From assembly GCA_964586775.1 (NCBI GenBank), contig CAZPJD010000056.1, positions 1-27,334 of the forward strand: a stretch of DNA of 27,334 bases, given 5' to 3'. Made by a program: the position numbers and the translations under genes. How positions within the stretch are numbered: the first letter of the stretch is position 1; each line of letters begins with the position of its first letter. Shown one piece after another: positions 14,653 through 23,558 of this stretch. The stretch comes from JADLEX01 sp964586775 (lineage in GTDB: Bacteria > Lernaellota > Lernaellaia > JACKCT01). The notes under the pieces were generated by a model. That model was not told where the DNA came from. It ran no database searches and saw nothing but the letters and a program-made list of their open reading frames with translations.

Positions 14653-17142
14653 ATGGAAAACACGAAACGACATCCCGTAATTCATCTTCTTTCCGTCTCG
14701 TTGATGTTGATGGTGTCGATCGGAGCCTGGGCCGATTGGCGCATCAGCCATGTCGCGCCGGGGCAGGACCTCGGCATCTACGCACCGCAACGCATGATCC
14801 TGACGGACCCCGAAACCGGCGAGGTGCACGTGTTCTTTTACGGCCACGCGGTGACGCACGCGATCATCGACGGGGACGACGTCGAGTGGGACATCGTCGA
14901 TCCGCGCGCGCAGGGCTCGGGCCCGATCTCGGCCGCGTGGACGCCCGACGGACGCCTCGGCGTCGCGTGGGTGGATGTCATCACGCGGCGAATTTACGTA
15001 GCCATTGAGGACGGCGGCGGCGGGTGGGACATCCGCGGGATCGACTCGGGCGCGTATTATCCAGCGGGGTGGGCCGGCGTGGGACTGGCGTTTGACGCCG
15101 ATGGCGTGCCGTTGCTCATCGTCCTCGCGTACACTTACTCCGAAACGGATGCCCGTCTGCGACTCATCCGCTTTACCGACACGCCGAGTGTGTTGTTTGA
15201 GCAAACGGCCAATGTCGCCGCTGAAATCGCGCGAGGAAACGGCGGCGACGTCTGGTTTATGTATACCTCCGGCTTCGACGGTGGACTCGGGACATTTGAC
15301 CCGATTTCCGGGTTGCTGTGGGAGGACTGGACCGAATGGCCGCTCACGTGGGGAGATGATGGAACCGCGGCGAGCCCCGGCATCGCCTTGTGGCCGAACG
15401 GCGCGGGGATCGGCGGCGTCCTCGTTCGAACTACGGAGGAATATCTCGGGGGCGAGGGTGACACCTACGTCTACTGCCGTTCGCTGCGTCATTTCGAATC
15501 CGAGATGGAGGGCCAATTTCAGGATCTCCCTTTGCCGTTCGACATGCCAGACAGGATTGATGCCGTCGCCGGTTGGGCCGGGGACGACCTCGGGTTTTCG
15601 GTGGTGATGAGTAACGGCGGGCGTATCGTCCTCGCCGAATACGACGCGAACGCCGCGTTGACGCCAGACTCGACCGTGCTCGAGGTATCGAGTGCGTACA
15701 GCATCATCGGCGACGAGTCCCTGCGACTGGATGCGGCGCGAGGCGCGGACGGTCTGCCGCGAGCGGCATTCATCGCCAACGGTCGGTTGGAACTCGTGTC
15801 GCCCGACGACGACTGGACTCGCCGCACGCTCACCGAGTCCCGCGTTACACGCCAACCGAATATCTGGGTCGATCCGTCGTCGTCGACGCAAGTGGTGGAG
15901 ATCCTTTCACTCACCATGACGGACGAGCCAAAACTGCGTCTAGATAGATTCGATTCCGAGTGGACCACCACGACTTGGCCACTGCCGGTCGAACCGGACC
16001 AATTCGAGGACCACTGCAACCTGAGTGCGGCGCGGGCGGAAGACGGTACGTGGTACGCCCTGCTGGAGTACCACTATGGTTCCGGCTGGCGCGGGGCGGT
16101 CTTGCGCTTGGTCGACGACGAATGGGTCTCGGTGCCGCTTCCGTTGACGATAGAAGGACACAACCTGCCTCGTATGCGAAAGGGTGCGGACGGGGAAATC
16201 TATCTGGGTCTGCGCACCGAAGGGGGATATCAGGTTCTGCGTCGTGACGGCGGTGACTGGAGTGTTTTCGACTCGACCGACGACATCTCGCCGACGCTGA
16301 CCGAGCACGGCGACTTCGACGTGGACGCGAACGGCGATATCCACGTCCTGTCCACGACCTCTCTCGGGTTCGGGCTTCGCTACTTTCACCACGATGCGGG
16401 GACCGACCATTGGAGCCGCGAAACGGTCGACGACCCGGCAGGCCGCTGCGGACCCGACGCGCAGATCCGGATTGTGCCCGCGAGCGACGGAACCGCGGTC
16501 ACGGGGATGTGCGTGGATCGTTGGATCGCCTCCGGAGACGACGGAATGCTCACGGCGTTCGTTCGCCCGACGGCGGGAGAATGGAGCGACGTCTCCGTCT
16601 TTTCCGGTATGTGGTCCGGTCCAGACTGGGGAATCGACGGCGTATGGACGGGCGGCGCGGCCCGGTTCGTCACCAGCCACGAGGGTCGGATGCATCTGGT
16701 GGATGTGGATGGGCTCGTCGTGGATGACGAAGCGGTCGAGGGGGCGATCGGCGAGGGGGCAATCGATGCCCTCGTCACGCCGACCGGCGACGATTTTATC
16801 GCGTACGAGGCCGCCGCGGGTGTCGCGATCGCATACCCGTTCGACCTGGGAGAAGACTTGGAAAGAGTCTGGACGCCTCCCGTGCCCGGCTCCGCGACGC
16901 CAATGCAGGAGCTTCCGCTCGATCGCACCGAGCATCCCTGCTCGGATCCCGGAGACGATGACGACATCGCGGACGACGACATGGTCGACGACGATACGGA
17001 CGACGACGACACCGACGACGACACGCTCGATGACGACGGGTCGCCGATCGACGATGACGCGGGATCGACCGACGACGACGCGGAAATGGACCACGCTCAT
17101 CACGGCGATTCCGATTCCGACGATTCGTCGTGGTGCGGGTGA
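14653..17142 (+). CDS. Large exported protein, propeller-like, with Asp-rich C-terminus
   Basis: The 829-residue product starts at ATG 14653, seven bases after GAGGTG. It carries a signal peptide (hydrophobic stretch ending IGAWA, cleavage near residue 28). The body is a series of beta-strand-rich units of roughly 45-60 residues, with recurring patterns such as DGRLGVAWVD, ADGEIYLGLR and ANGDIHVLS. This suggests a beta-propeller related to BNR/sialidase-like folds, though canonical SxDxGxTW Asp boxes are not obvious. The last 65 or so residues are Asp-rich and end in a short HAHHGDSDSDDSS segment. No anchor motif is clear. Codon choice is looser than in its neighbours, for example CTA-GAT-AGA around 15940. 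Function unknown; probably cell-surface or secreted. Confidence 0.8.
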   Translation: MENTKRHPVIHLLSVSLMLMVSIGAWADWRISHVAPGQDLGIYAPQRMILTDPETGEVHVFFYGHAVTHAIIDGDDVEWDIVDPRAQGSGPISAAWTPDGRLGVAWVDVITRRIYVAIEDGGGGWDIRGIDSGAYYPAGWAGVGLAFDADGVPLLIVLAYTYSETDARLRLIRFTDTPSVLFEQTANVAAEIARGNGGDVWFMYTSGFDGGLGTFDPISGLLWEDWTEWPLTWGDDGTAASPGIALWPNGAGIGGVLVRTTEEYLGGEGDTYVYCRSLRHFESEMEGQFQDLPLPFDMPDRIDAVAGWAGDDLGFSVVMSNGGRIVLAEYDANAALTPDSTVLEVSSAYSIIGDESLRLDAARGADGLPRAAFIANGRLELVSPDDDWTRRTLTESRVTRQPNIWVDPSSSTQVVEILSLTMTDEPKLRLDRFDSEWTTTTWPLPVEPDQFEDHCNLSAARAEDGTWYALLEYHYGSGWRGAVLRLVDDEWVSVPLPLTIEGHNLPRMRKGADGEIYLGLRTEGGYQVLRRDGGDWSVFDSTDDISPTLTEHGDFDVDANGDIHVLSTTSLGFGLRYFHHDAGTDHWSRETVDDPAGRCGPDAQIRIVPASDGTAVTGMCVDRWIASGDDGMLTAFVRPTAGEWSDVSVFSGMWSGPDWGIDGVWTGGAARFVTSHEGRMHLVDVDGLVVDDEAVEGAIGEGAIDALVTPTGDDFIAYEAAAGVAIAYPFDLGEDLERVWTPPVPGSATPMQELPLDRTEHPCSDPGDDDDIADDDMVDDDTDDDDTDDDTLDDDGSPIDDDAGSTDDDAEMDHAHHGDSDSDDSSWCG
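16954..17079 (+). repeat. Asp-rich codon repeat at the C-terminus of the exported protein
   Basis: GAC/GAT triplets with single Ala, Thr, Met or Leu codons encode an acidic tail. It is the third such tract in the window, here terminal rather than internal. Confidence 0.85.
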
Positions 17143-17181
17143 GCGCATCGCGGCGATATTCGACCTTCACATGGATTTTTG

Positions 17182-17210
17182 TTGACACCCGCGCATCGGC
17201 GGACCAACAT
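17182..17210 (+). promoter_or_regulatory. Candidate promoter for the metK-like operon
   Basis: A perfect TTGACA (17182-17187) is followed after 17 bases by CAACAT (17205-17210), a weak -10. A start near 17217 leaves only about 23 leader bases before ATG 17240, too short for a SAM riboswitch. Confidence 0.4.
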
Positions 17211-17239
17211 GGATGCGCCACCCGTTCGGGGGACTTCCC

Positions 17240-18403
17240 ATGACGCCGATCCTGCAAGCCGCCGAATCCGCCACGTGCGGGCAGCCCGACAAACTGTGCG
17301 ACGTGATCGTCGAGAACATCCTCGACAGCATCCTCGCCGACGACCGCTTCGCGCGGGTCGATCTCGACGCCATCGCGACGCGAGGGATGATCCACCTGGC
17401 GGGCGAGATCACCACGCGCTCCTACGTGCACCTCGAGGCCATGACGCGGCGCATCCTCGCCGAGGTCGGCTACATCGACCCCGAGACGCAGTTCGTCGCG
17501 GGCAGTGTGGCCGTTGTCGCGCTGATCGGCGAGCAGAGCCCCGAGATCGCCCTCGTGGTCGACAACAAGGGCGCGGGAAACCAGTGCGTGTGCGTGGGAT
17601 ACGCGACGAACGAGATGGAGCGGATCGGCATCGCGGGGGACTACGTGCCCTTCGCACAGTGGCTGGCGCACCGGCTGACGCGTCGCCTCGAGGCCGTGCA
17701 GTTTCACGACGGATTCAAGACGCTTTACCCCGACGGCACGAGCCAGGTGGTGGTCGAATACGCGGGCGGCGTGCCCGCGCGCGTGCTGGACGCCGCCGTC
17801 GCGTGCCATCACAGCCGCGCCCTGCCGCTCGATCGCGTGCGCGAGCGCCTGAACGACGAGGTCATCGCGCCGGTGCTGACCGCATTGCCCGCCGAGTTGG
17901 TCGCCGCCGCGCGCCGTCGCCCGAACCACGCCGGACCCTTCACCGTCGGCGGCCCCGCCGCGGACCTCGGCCAGTCGGCGCGAAAGGGCGTGAGCGACGC
18001 CTACGGAACCGCATGCGCATTCGGCGGCAGCTCCGCCGTGGGCAAGGACCCGACCAAGACCGACCGCGCCGCGCTCTACATGTCGCGCTATCTGGCCAAG
18101 AACCTCGTCGCGGCGGGCTTCGCCGATCGCGCCGAGGTCAGCCTGATCTACGTGCTCGGCGAGGGCGCGCCGATCTCGGTGCAGGTCAACACCTTCGGCA
18201 CCGGGCGCGTGCCCGACGACCGGCTCGCCGTGGCGCTTTCTCGCGCGGTCGATCTGACGTGCGCGGGCATCGTCGAGACCTTGCAGCTTCGGCGGGTGCG
18301 TTACGCGCCCTTCGCGTGCGGCGGATACTTCGGACGCACCGAGCTCGACGCGCCGTGGGAGCGGCTCGATCTGGCCAACGCGCTGAAGTCGGACATTTCC
18401 TAA
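17240..18403 (+). CDS. Divergent S-adenosylmethionine synthetase (MetK) homologue with altered active site
   Basis: The 387-residue protein aligns along the whole length of MetK: AESATCGQPDK at the N-terminus, LAGEITT, EQSPEI, GAGNQCVCVGYATNE, PDGTSQV, VGGPAADLGQSARKG, VGKDPTKTDRAA and VNTFGTG. MetK makes SAM from methionine and ATP. Compared with E. coli MetK from memory, His14 of GHPDK is Gln15 here, Asp118 of GAGDQG is Asn114, and Lys165 is Thr167. The active-site loop before GAG is about five residues shorter. Arg244, Lys245, Lys265, Asp271, Asp16 and Lys17 are kept. It may be a SAM synthetase with changed chemistry or a paralogue with another substrate. ATG 17240 follows CGGGGGA; ATG 17213 lies at the predicted transcription start. 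It is followed after 22 bases by a PLP enzyme. Confidence 0.82.
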   Translation: MTPILQAAESATCGQPDKLCDVIVENILDSILADDRFARVDLDAIATRGMIHLAGEITTRSYVHLEAMTRRILAEVGYIDPETQFVAGSVAVVALIGEQSPEIALVVDNKGAGNQCVCVGYATNEMERIGIAGDYVPFAQWLAHRLTRRLEAVQFHDGFKTLYPDGTSQVVVEYAGGVPARVLDAAVACHHSRALPLDRVRERLNDEVIAPVLTALPAELVAAARRRPNHAGPFTVGGPAADLGQSARKGVSDAYGTACAFGGSSAVGKDPTKTDRAALYMSRYLAKNLVAAGFADRAEVSLIYVLGEGAPISVQVNTFGTGRVPDDRLAVALSRAVDLTCAGIVETLQLRRVRYAPFACGGYFGRTELDAPWERLDLANALKSDIS

Positions 18404-18425
18404 AAGACGCGAAAGGGCATCGGCG

Positions 18426-19628
18426 ATGACCACGACCAGACGACCGGGATTCGCCACGCTGTGCGTGCATGGGCGCAAGCATCTGGACAAGCACGAGGAA
18501 GACTTCCCGATCCGCAGCGTCTCGACGCCGATCTACATGTCGTCGACGTTCGCGTTCGCCAGCGCCGAAGAGGGTGCGGGGATTTTTTCGGGCGAGCAGG
18601 GCGGCTATGTGTACACGCGGCTCGGCAATCCCACGACCACGGCGCTGGAAAAAGAGGTTGCGTATCTGGAGGGCGCCGAGGCGGGGCTCGCGTTCACCTC
18701 GGGCATGGCGGCGATCTCGGCCATCACATTCGCGCTGTGCCAAACGGGCGACAACCTCGTCGCCGCGCGCTGCCTCTACGGCGGCACGCACAAGTTTTTC
18801 GACGGCATGTGCCCGCGGTTCGGCATCAGCGCGCGGCCGGTGTGCGGCACCGACGTGGATGCGATGCGCGCGTCCATCGACTCCGGCACTCGCATGCTCT
18901 ACGTCGAGTCGCCCGCGAACCCGAACATGGAGCTGGTGGACATCGAGGCGGCGGCGGCCATCGCGCGCGGCGCTGGGATTCCCCTAGTCGTCGACAACAC
19001 CTTCGCCACGCCCTACCTGCAAAATCCCATTGGCCTCGGCGCGACGATCGTCATGCACTCGGCGACCAAATACATCGGCGGACACGGCGACACGGTGGCG
19101 GGGATCGTGGTCGGGCCGGAGGATTTCATCAACACGCTACGCGGCGAATTCCTGCGCGATCTGGGCGGCAACATCAGCCCCTTCAACGCGTGGCTGCTGT
19201 TGCGCGGGCTCAAGACGCTGCCGGTGCGCATGGACCGTCACAGCCGCAGCGCCATGGAGATCGCCCAGTACCTGAACTATCACCCCAAGGTCGAGCGCGT
19301 GTACTACCCCGGTCTGCGCAACCATCCGCAGTACGACCTCGCGCGGCGGCAGATGCGCGACGGCGGCGGGATGATCGCGTTCGACGTGAAGGGCGGGCGC
19401 GACGCGGGCCGCGCGGTCTGCAACGCCGTGCACCTGTGGACGCTCGCCGTCAGCCTGGGCGACGTGGACAGCCTGATCGAGCATCCGGCCAGCATGACGC
19501 ACTCCACCTACTCCGAGGAGCAGCTCGCCAAGGCGGGAATCGGCACGGGCATGATCCGCCTGTCCGTGGGCCTCGAAGACGTGGAGGATCTGATCGAGGA
19601 CCTGCGTCTCGCGCTCGAACGCATCTGA
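18426..19628 (+). CDS. Trans-sulfuration family PLP enzyme (methionine gamma-lyase/cystathionine gamma-synthase type)
   Basis: The 400-residue product is a Cys/Met metabolism PLP enzyme. YTRLGNPT holds the phosphate-binding Tyr and Arg of the neighbouring subunit, TSGMAAISA binds the cofactor phosphate, VVDNTFATPY carries the PLP-binding Asp, and HSATKYIGGHGD holds the Schiff-base Lys215. Members catalyse gamma-elimination or gamma-replacement on methionine, cystathionine, homocysteine or acyl-homoserine. The exact activity is not settled. The residue that is a characteristic Cys in some methionine gamma-lyases is Gly here (CLYGGT). The tight spacing behind the metK-like gene suggests a joint role in methionine or SAM turnover. 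ATG 18426 follows AAAGGG. Confidence 0.88.
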   Translation: MTTTRRPGFATLCVHGRKHLDKHEEDFPIRSVSTPIYMSSTFAFASAEEGAGIFSGEQGGYVYTRLGNPTTTALEKEVAYLEGAEAGLAFTSGMAAISAITFALCQTGDNLVAARCLYGGTHKFFDGMCPRFGISARPVCGTDVDAMRASIDSGTRMLYVESPANPNMELVDIEAAAAIARGAGIPLVVDNTFATPYLQNPIGLGATIVMHSATKYIGGHGDTVAGIVVGPEDFINTLRGEFLRDLGGNISPFNAWLLLRGLKTLPVRMDRHSRSAMEIAQYLNYHPKVERVYYPGLRNHPQYDLARRQMRDGGGMIAFDVKGGRDAGRAVCNAVHLWTLAVSLGDVDSLIEHPASMTHSTYSEEQLAKAGIGTGMIRLSVGLEDVEDLIEDLRLALERI

Positions 19629-19680
19629 TCGCCGCCCGGCCGCTTGCCCTCGCGCCGCGCCCGTGGTCAATTGCGCGGCG

Positions 19681-21228
19681 ATGCTCCTTCGACCATCCGT
19701 CCCATCGCCCGGAAGCGGTCGATACGTCGCCGCCGTGCTCGCGGCGACGCTCATTCCCTTCGCCCTCGCGCCGTATCCGCCGCTACAGGATCTGCCCGAC
19801 TGGGCGTTTCAGGCCCGCATCTGGAACGGATTGGCGGATGGATCGGTCGACCTCGCCGCGCACTATCAGGCCGTGGCGCTCCCGGTGCCCAACAGCGTCG
19901 TTACGTTCGCAATGGCTCTGCTCAGCAAGTTCGTCGGTTATGTGTGGGCGGCGAAGCTGTTGGCGATCGCGACGGCGATCTTCTTCGCGTTCGCCTTCGT
20001 GCGCTTCGTTCGAGCGACGCGGCGCGACTACGCCCCGGGCGTGGAACTTGTCGGCGCGTTTTTCGCCGTGGGGCACTTCTTTTGGATGGGGTTCCTCAAC
20101 TTTCAGCTCGGCCTCGCCGTTGCGTTCTGCGTGCTCGCCGATGCGCTCGACGGGCGCGGCGCGCCGATCCCGCATCGCCCGCTACGCACGGCGATCGGTC
20201 TCGTCGCGTGCTGGTTTTGCCATTTCCTCGCCTTCGCCGCGCTGGTCGTCGCCCTCGCCGGGCTCGTGTTCGATCGTCATCGTTTTCGCGCGGGCGCCTA
20301 TGCGCGTCTCGCACTCGCGGCGTCGCCCTCACTCGCGCTGCTCGCGTGGTACGCCTCGGCGCGCGCGAGCGATTTCTTCATCGGCTATCGCTACGCCAAT
20401 CCGGTCAAGTGGCTGTGGTACAAGATCGGCCCCTTCGCCGTCGCCACGGGTTTCTACCCGGTCACCACGCCCGCCACGCAGTGGGTGGTCGTCGCCATCA
20501 ACGTCGTCGCCACGCTCTCGCTCGGCGCAATCGCCTTGATCGCATTGATCAAACTCGTTCGCGACCGCTCGCCGCTTCGCTTCGCGGTGCTCGCGCTCGT
20601 CGGCGTTGGGCTCGTCGCGCCGACGCGATTCTTCGAAGTGATCCGCCCGGGCGAACGCTGGCTCTTTTTCGGCGTGCTCGTCGCGCTCGCCGCCACGCCG
20701 GGTTTTGACCTGTCCCGCCAATGGACGCGGCGAATCGCGACGGCGCTCATCGCGGTATCGGTGCTCAACGGGGCGCAAGCGCTGGGCGCGGGGTTCGCGG
20801 TGCGCCGCTACGTCGAGGCGATCGACCGCGCCGTGCCCCCGGGCGCGACGATGCTCGTTGTGTCGGACAGCCACTTTCATTTTCGCGAGGAACGCTCGTG
20901 GAGTGCGAAGGCCGCGGACCCTTATAGCTGGCCGAACTGGGTGTCGGCGCTCAAGTTCGCGCCGAATTGGAATCGGGTGCGTTCGGGCGGATACGCGCCG
21001 GAGCTTTTCCCCAGCGGCCTCGTGCGTCCGCGCCCGCGCGACCTGCCTCCGCTGGGTGGACTGGCCGGGCTGGGCGACGCGGCGGCCGTCGCGCCCTACG
21101 ACGCGATCGTCGCGTCGGGTCTCGCGCCGAACCTGCGCGCGATCGAAACCGCCGCGCGCTCGAATTTCACCGCCACCGCACGTGGGCGAGATTTCGTCGT
21201 GCTCACACGTACGCCCGCCGCGCGCTGA
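19681..21228 (+). CDS. Polytopic membrane protein, GT-C glycosyltransferase-like
   Basis: The product has about 515 residues with roughly ten hydrophobic helices in the first 370, then a soluble C-terminal part of about 140 residues. After the first helix comes PPLQDLPDWAFQARIW, an acidic loop in the place where GT-C transferases keep their catalytic Asp. This fits a membrane glycosyltransferase or mannosyltransferase-like role, but the family is not certain. The C-terminal part contains AVPPGATMLVVSDSHFHF, a soluble alpha/beta-like segment. Start: ATG 19681 or GTG 19663; neither has a strong ribosome-binding site. It follows the PLP enzyme by 52 bases and ends tail-to-tail 6 bases from the next gene. 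A functional link to the methionine genes is not evident. Confidence 0.72.
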   Translation: MLLRPSVPSPGSGRYVAAVLAATLIPFALAPYPPLQDLPDWAFQARIWNGLADGSVDLAAHYQAVALPVPNSVVTFAMALLSKFVGYVWAAKLLAIATAIFFAFAFVRFVRATRRDYAPGVELVGAFFAVGHFFWMGFLNFQLGLAVAFCVLADALDGRGAPIPHRPLRTAIGLVACWFCHFLAFAALVVALAGLVFDRHRFRAGAYARLALAASPSLALLAWYASARASDFFIGYRYANPVKWLWYKIGPFAVATGFYPVTTPATQWVVVAINVVATLSLGAIALIALIKLVRDRSPLRFAVLALVGVGLVAPTRFFEVIRPGERWLFFGVLVALAATPGFDLSRQWTRRIATALIAVSVLNGAQALGAGFAVRRYVEAIDRAVPPGATMLVVSDSHFHFREERSWSAKAADPYSWPNWVSALKFAPNWNRVRSGGYAPELFPSGLVRPRPRDLPPLGGLAGLGDAAAVAPYDAIVASGLAPNLRAIETAARSNFTATARGRDFVVLTRTPAAR

Positions 21229-21234
21229 CGCGCT

Positions 21235-23283
21235 TCACTTCGTACGACGAAACACGAGGTCGTTGCGGATCAGCCAGTCGTTGAAGTCGATGAGGTCGAG
21301 CCCAAAGCTGCGCAGGCGGTCGAGCTCGGGGTCGGGCGGCGGCAGCTCGGCACTCAGATCGCGCAACAGATCGCCATCGTACGAAAAGCAGTACGACATG
21401 TTGCGCTTCGCCTTCTTGTCGATCTTCGGACCGTAGAACTTGTTCTCGCGGTAGACATTCGCCGCGTCGTAGCAGTAGTCGTTTTCGCGGCGGATGTTCC
21501 ACTGGTCGTCGTGCACCATCAGCGCGTATCGCGGGCGCGGGCTGTCGCGCAGCAGGCTACGGCCGACGAAACCGTTTTCGACCTCCAGCCCCATCAGATC
21601 GAGCAGCGTCGGCGGGATGTCCACATGACTTCCCAGTTCGCGATTCACCCCCGGCGCGACCGAGCCGTCGGGCGTGTAGATCATCATCGGCAGCCGGAAG
21701 TAGATCTCCAGCTTGCGCGTCATGTCGAGCTTCACGTCGTCGGGAAATCGCCAGATGCCGTGATCGCCGACGAAGATGAAAATCGTATCTCGAAACCACG
21801 GCTTGCCCTTCGCGAGGTCCATCAGCAAGCCGATCGAGTGATCGGTGTACCAGATGCCCCGCGAATAGTTGTCGTAATCCCCCTTGTACCTTTTGCCCGG
21901 GAAAACCGGATCCGTCGGGTAGCTCTGCTGAAACGGGTAGTGATTCGAGAGCGTGAGCAGCTCGGCGAAGAACGGCTTGGTCGAACCATCGATCACGTCG
22001 AGCGAGTGACGCACGTGGTCCTCGTCCGACGGCCCCCAGCCCACCATCGTGTGCGGGATCGTCGCGTAGTCCTTGATGTCGCGCACCTCTTTCATGCCGT
22101 GCTTCTTGAAGAACGTGCGCGCGTTGGCGTAGTTGCCCTTGTACGACTTGAGCAACAGCGTGTGATAGCCCTTGTCCTTGAAGACCGACGGCAGGCACTT
22201 CAGGTGGATGTCGGGATACGTTTGGAAGATCGACCCGCCGCTCACGCGCTCGTACATCGAGCAGTGGATCGCGCACTCGCTGCGCTGCGTCTGATGGGCG
22301 TTGGCGTAGAAGGGATCGAAGACGAGCGACTGCGCGCCCAAGCGATCCAGATTCGGCGTCAACGAAACCTTCGCGCCGTAAAGCCCCATCTCGAACGCGC
22401 GCACCGACTCCATCACCACGAGCAGCACGTTCTTTTTTGCGAAGGTCCGCCGCTCGCGATCAGGATCGGGGACTTTTTTCAAGCGCCCGTGCGACGTGGG
22501 ATCGAAGTTGTACAGATCGTCATCATAGGGGTAGTAGCGCGCGGTGTGCCGCTTGACGCGCTCCGTGCGTTTCGAGAGGGCTTTGTCGTTCTCGAAGAGC
22601 ATCGCGACGCCATCGCGCAGCAGATACATCACTGGCTCGTTCTGCGGCCGCGCGAGCGGATGCGCGCGCGTCGCTTCGAAGATGCCGACGAGGATCGCGA
22701 GCACCACGAAGAGCCCGATCGATGGCCCGAGTCGCGGCACGCTGCCGAACCGCTGCTCGGCGACAATCAGGGCCGCGACCGGAATCGCGACGCCGAACAA
22801 AAGATCCTGCCAACGCAGCAGCTCGAAGAAACTCGTTCCGAGCCCGGCGGCATCGCGCCATTGCAGCATGATCTCAAGCGTCGGCCACGACTGATAGAAG
22901 CGGAAATAGAACAGGAATCCGATGTGCAACGCCGCGACCACGACCGCGAACGGGATGAGGATCGGCCAACGCCAGATGCGGCGGCGCGGCAGGAGCACCA
23001 GAACCCACGCGACGAAGACGGCGAGCGCGAGGATGTCGAGCAGGACGAGCGGATGGAAATGCTCGCCGAGCGAGAACCACGCGTAGGCACCCGCGACCGC
23101 GCCGAAGGCGACGGACGCGAGAAGAGGAATCCACGCCGTGGGCGGAAAGGCCGCGCAAAGTGCCGCCGCGACGGCGCGGACGACACGGCGCACCCGGCCG
23201 CGGGGCTTCGATAACTCGACCTCGTCGGGGACCGCGGATTTCGTCGCACGGGCGCGTTTTTGCGCGAGTCTGGTTTTCTTCAA
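21235..23283 (-). CDS. LtaS-like membrane alkaline-phosphatase/sulfatase superfamily enzyme
   Basis: The 682-residue protein has an N-terminal membrane part of five predicted helices up to about residue 215. An extracytoplasmic sulfatase-fold domain follows. Metal and nucleophile positions are visible: NVLLVVMESVRAF with Glu292, HQTQRSE with the likely Thr332 nucleophile, and FVGDHGIW with Asp507 and His508. This is the layout of lipoteichoic acid synthase, phosphoglycerol transferases and Gram-negative relatives such as OpgB, which move phosphoglycerol or phosphoethanolamine groups in the envelope. The group transferred here is unknown. The start is TTG 23283, behind GGAAGAGA; no in-frame ATG lies upstream within the predicted transcript. 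Confidence 0.85.
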   Translation of the reverse strand: MKKTRLAQKRARATKSAVPDEVELSKPRGRVRRVVRAVAAALCAAFPPTAWIPLLASVAFGAVAGAYAWFSLGEHFHPLVLLDILALAVFVAWVLVLLPRRRIWRWPILIPFAVVVAALHIGFLFYFRFYQSWPTLEIMLQWRDAAGLGTSFFELLRWQDLLFGVAIPVAALIVAEQRFGSVPRLGPSIGLFVVLAILVGIFEATRAHPLARPQNEPVMYLLRDGVAMLFENDKALSKRTERVKRHTARYYPYDDDLYNFDPTSHGRLKKVPDPDRERRTFAKKNVLLVVMESVRAFEMGLYGAKVSLTPNLDRLGAQSLVFDPFYANAHQTQRSECAIHCSMYERVSGGSIFQTYPDIHLKCLPSVFKDKGYHTLLLKSYKGNYANARTFFKKHGMKEVRDIKDYATIPHTMVGWGPSDEDHVRHSLDVIDGSTKPFFAELLTLSNHYPFQQSYPTDPVFPGKRYKGDYDNYSRGIWYTDHSIGLLMDLAKGKPWFRDTIFIFVGDHGIWRFPDDVKLDMTRKLEIYFRLPMMIYTPDGSVAPGVNRELGSHVDIPPTLLDLMGLEVENGFVGRSLLRDSPRPRYALMVHDDQWNIRRENDYCYDAANVYRENKFYGPKIDKKAKRNMSYCFSYDGDLLRDLSAELPPPDPELDRLRSFGLDLIDFNDWLIRNDLVFRRTK

Positions 23284-23369
23284 ATCGCCATCTCTTCCAT
23301 GGCCCCGATGAATTCTTCATCACCATCGCGGCGCACGAGCGGCGCGCCGGCATCGACAATGGCGTGACA

Positions 23370-23397
23370 ATTAGATGAATTTCGGGTGACGCGTCAA
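23370..23397 (-). promoter_or_regulatory. Promoter of the LtaS-like gene
   Basis: On the minus strand TTGACG (23397-23392) is followed after 16 bases by TCTAAT (23375-23370). Both boxes match the sigma70 consensus at five of six positions. The start would be near 23363, giving a leader of about 80 bases. Confidence 0.6.
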
Positions 23398-23432
23398 CGG
23401 GCTCGGTGATCAGGTGGCGCGGGTGGCGCATT

Positions 23433-23558
23433 TTCGGCCGAGTAACGAGGCCGAAGATGTGTCGAGATCGAAACACACCTTCCCCGGCCGAGGCGGCCGG
23501 TGAAAGTGTGGCACCCAGTGAATCCATCACTCCCCTCTCCCGTTGGACGGGAGAGGGG
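23433..23558. repeat. Cluster of three hairpins, probably a dispersed intergenic repeat
   Basis: Three inverted repeats lie in succession. TTCGGCC (23433-23439) pairs with GGCCGAA (23449-23455). CCGGCC (23484-23489) pairs with GGCCGG (23495-23500), with CACAC/GTGTG outside it. CCCCTCTCCCGT (23532-23543) pairs perfectly with ACGGGAGAGGGG (23547-23558) over a TGG loop. The last one is followed by TTGGGGGTGAGGG, a combination common in intergenic repeats of many bacteria. It sits about 40 bases past the VWA stop and could also act in 3'-end formation, though there is no T-run. Confidence 0.65.

Noticed and set aside
17143..17239. SAM riboswitch upstream of the metK-like gene
   Set aside because: The likely leader is only about 23 bases and the 97-base gap shows no SAM-aptamer pattern.
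16796..18490. Minus-strand open frame of 564 codons opposite the metK-like gene
   Set aside because: Antisense shadow; the plus strand aligns with MetK over its full length.
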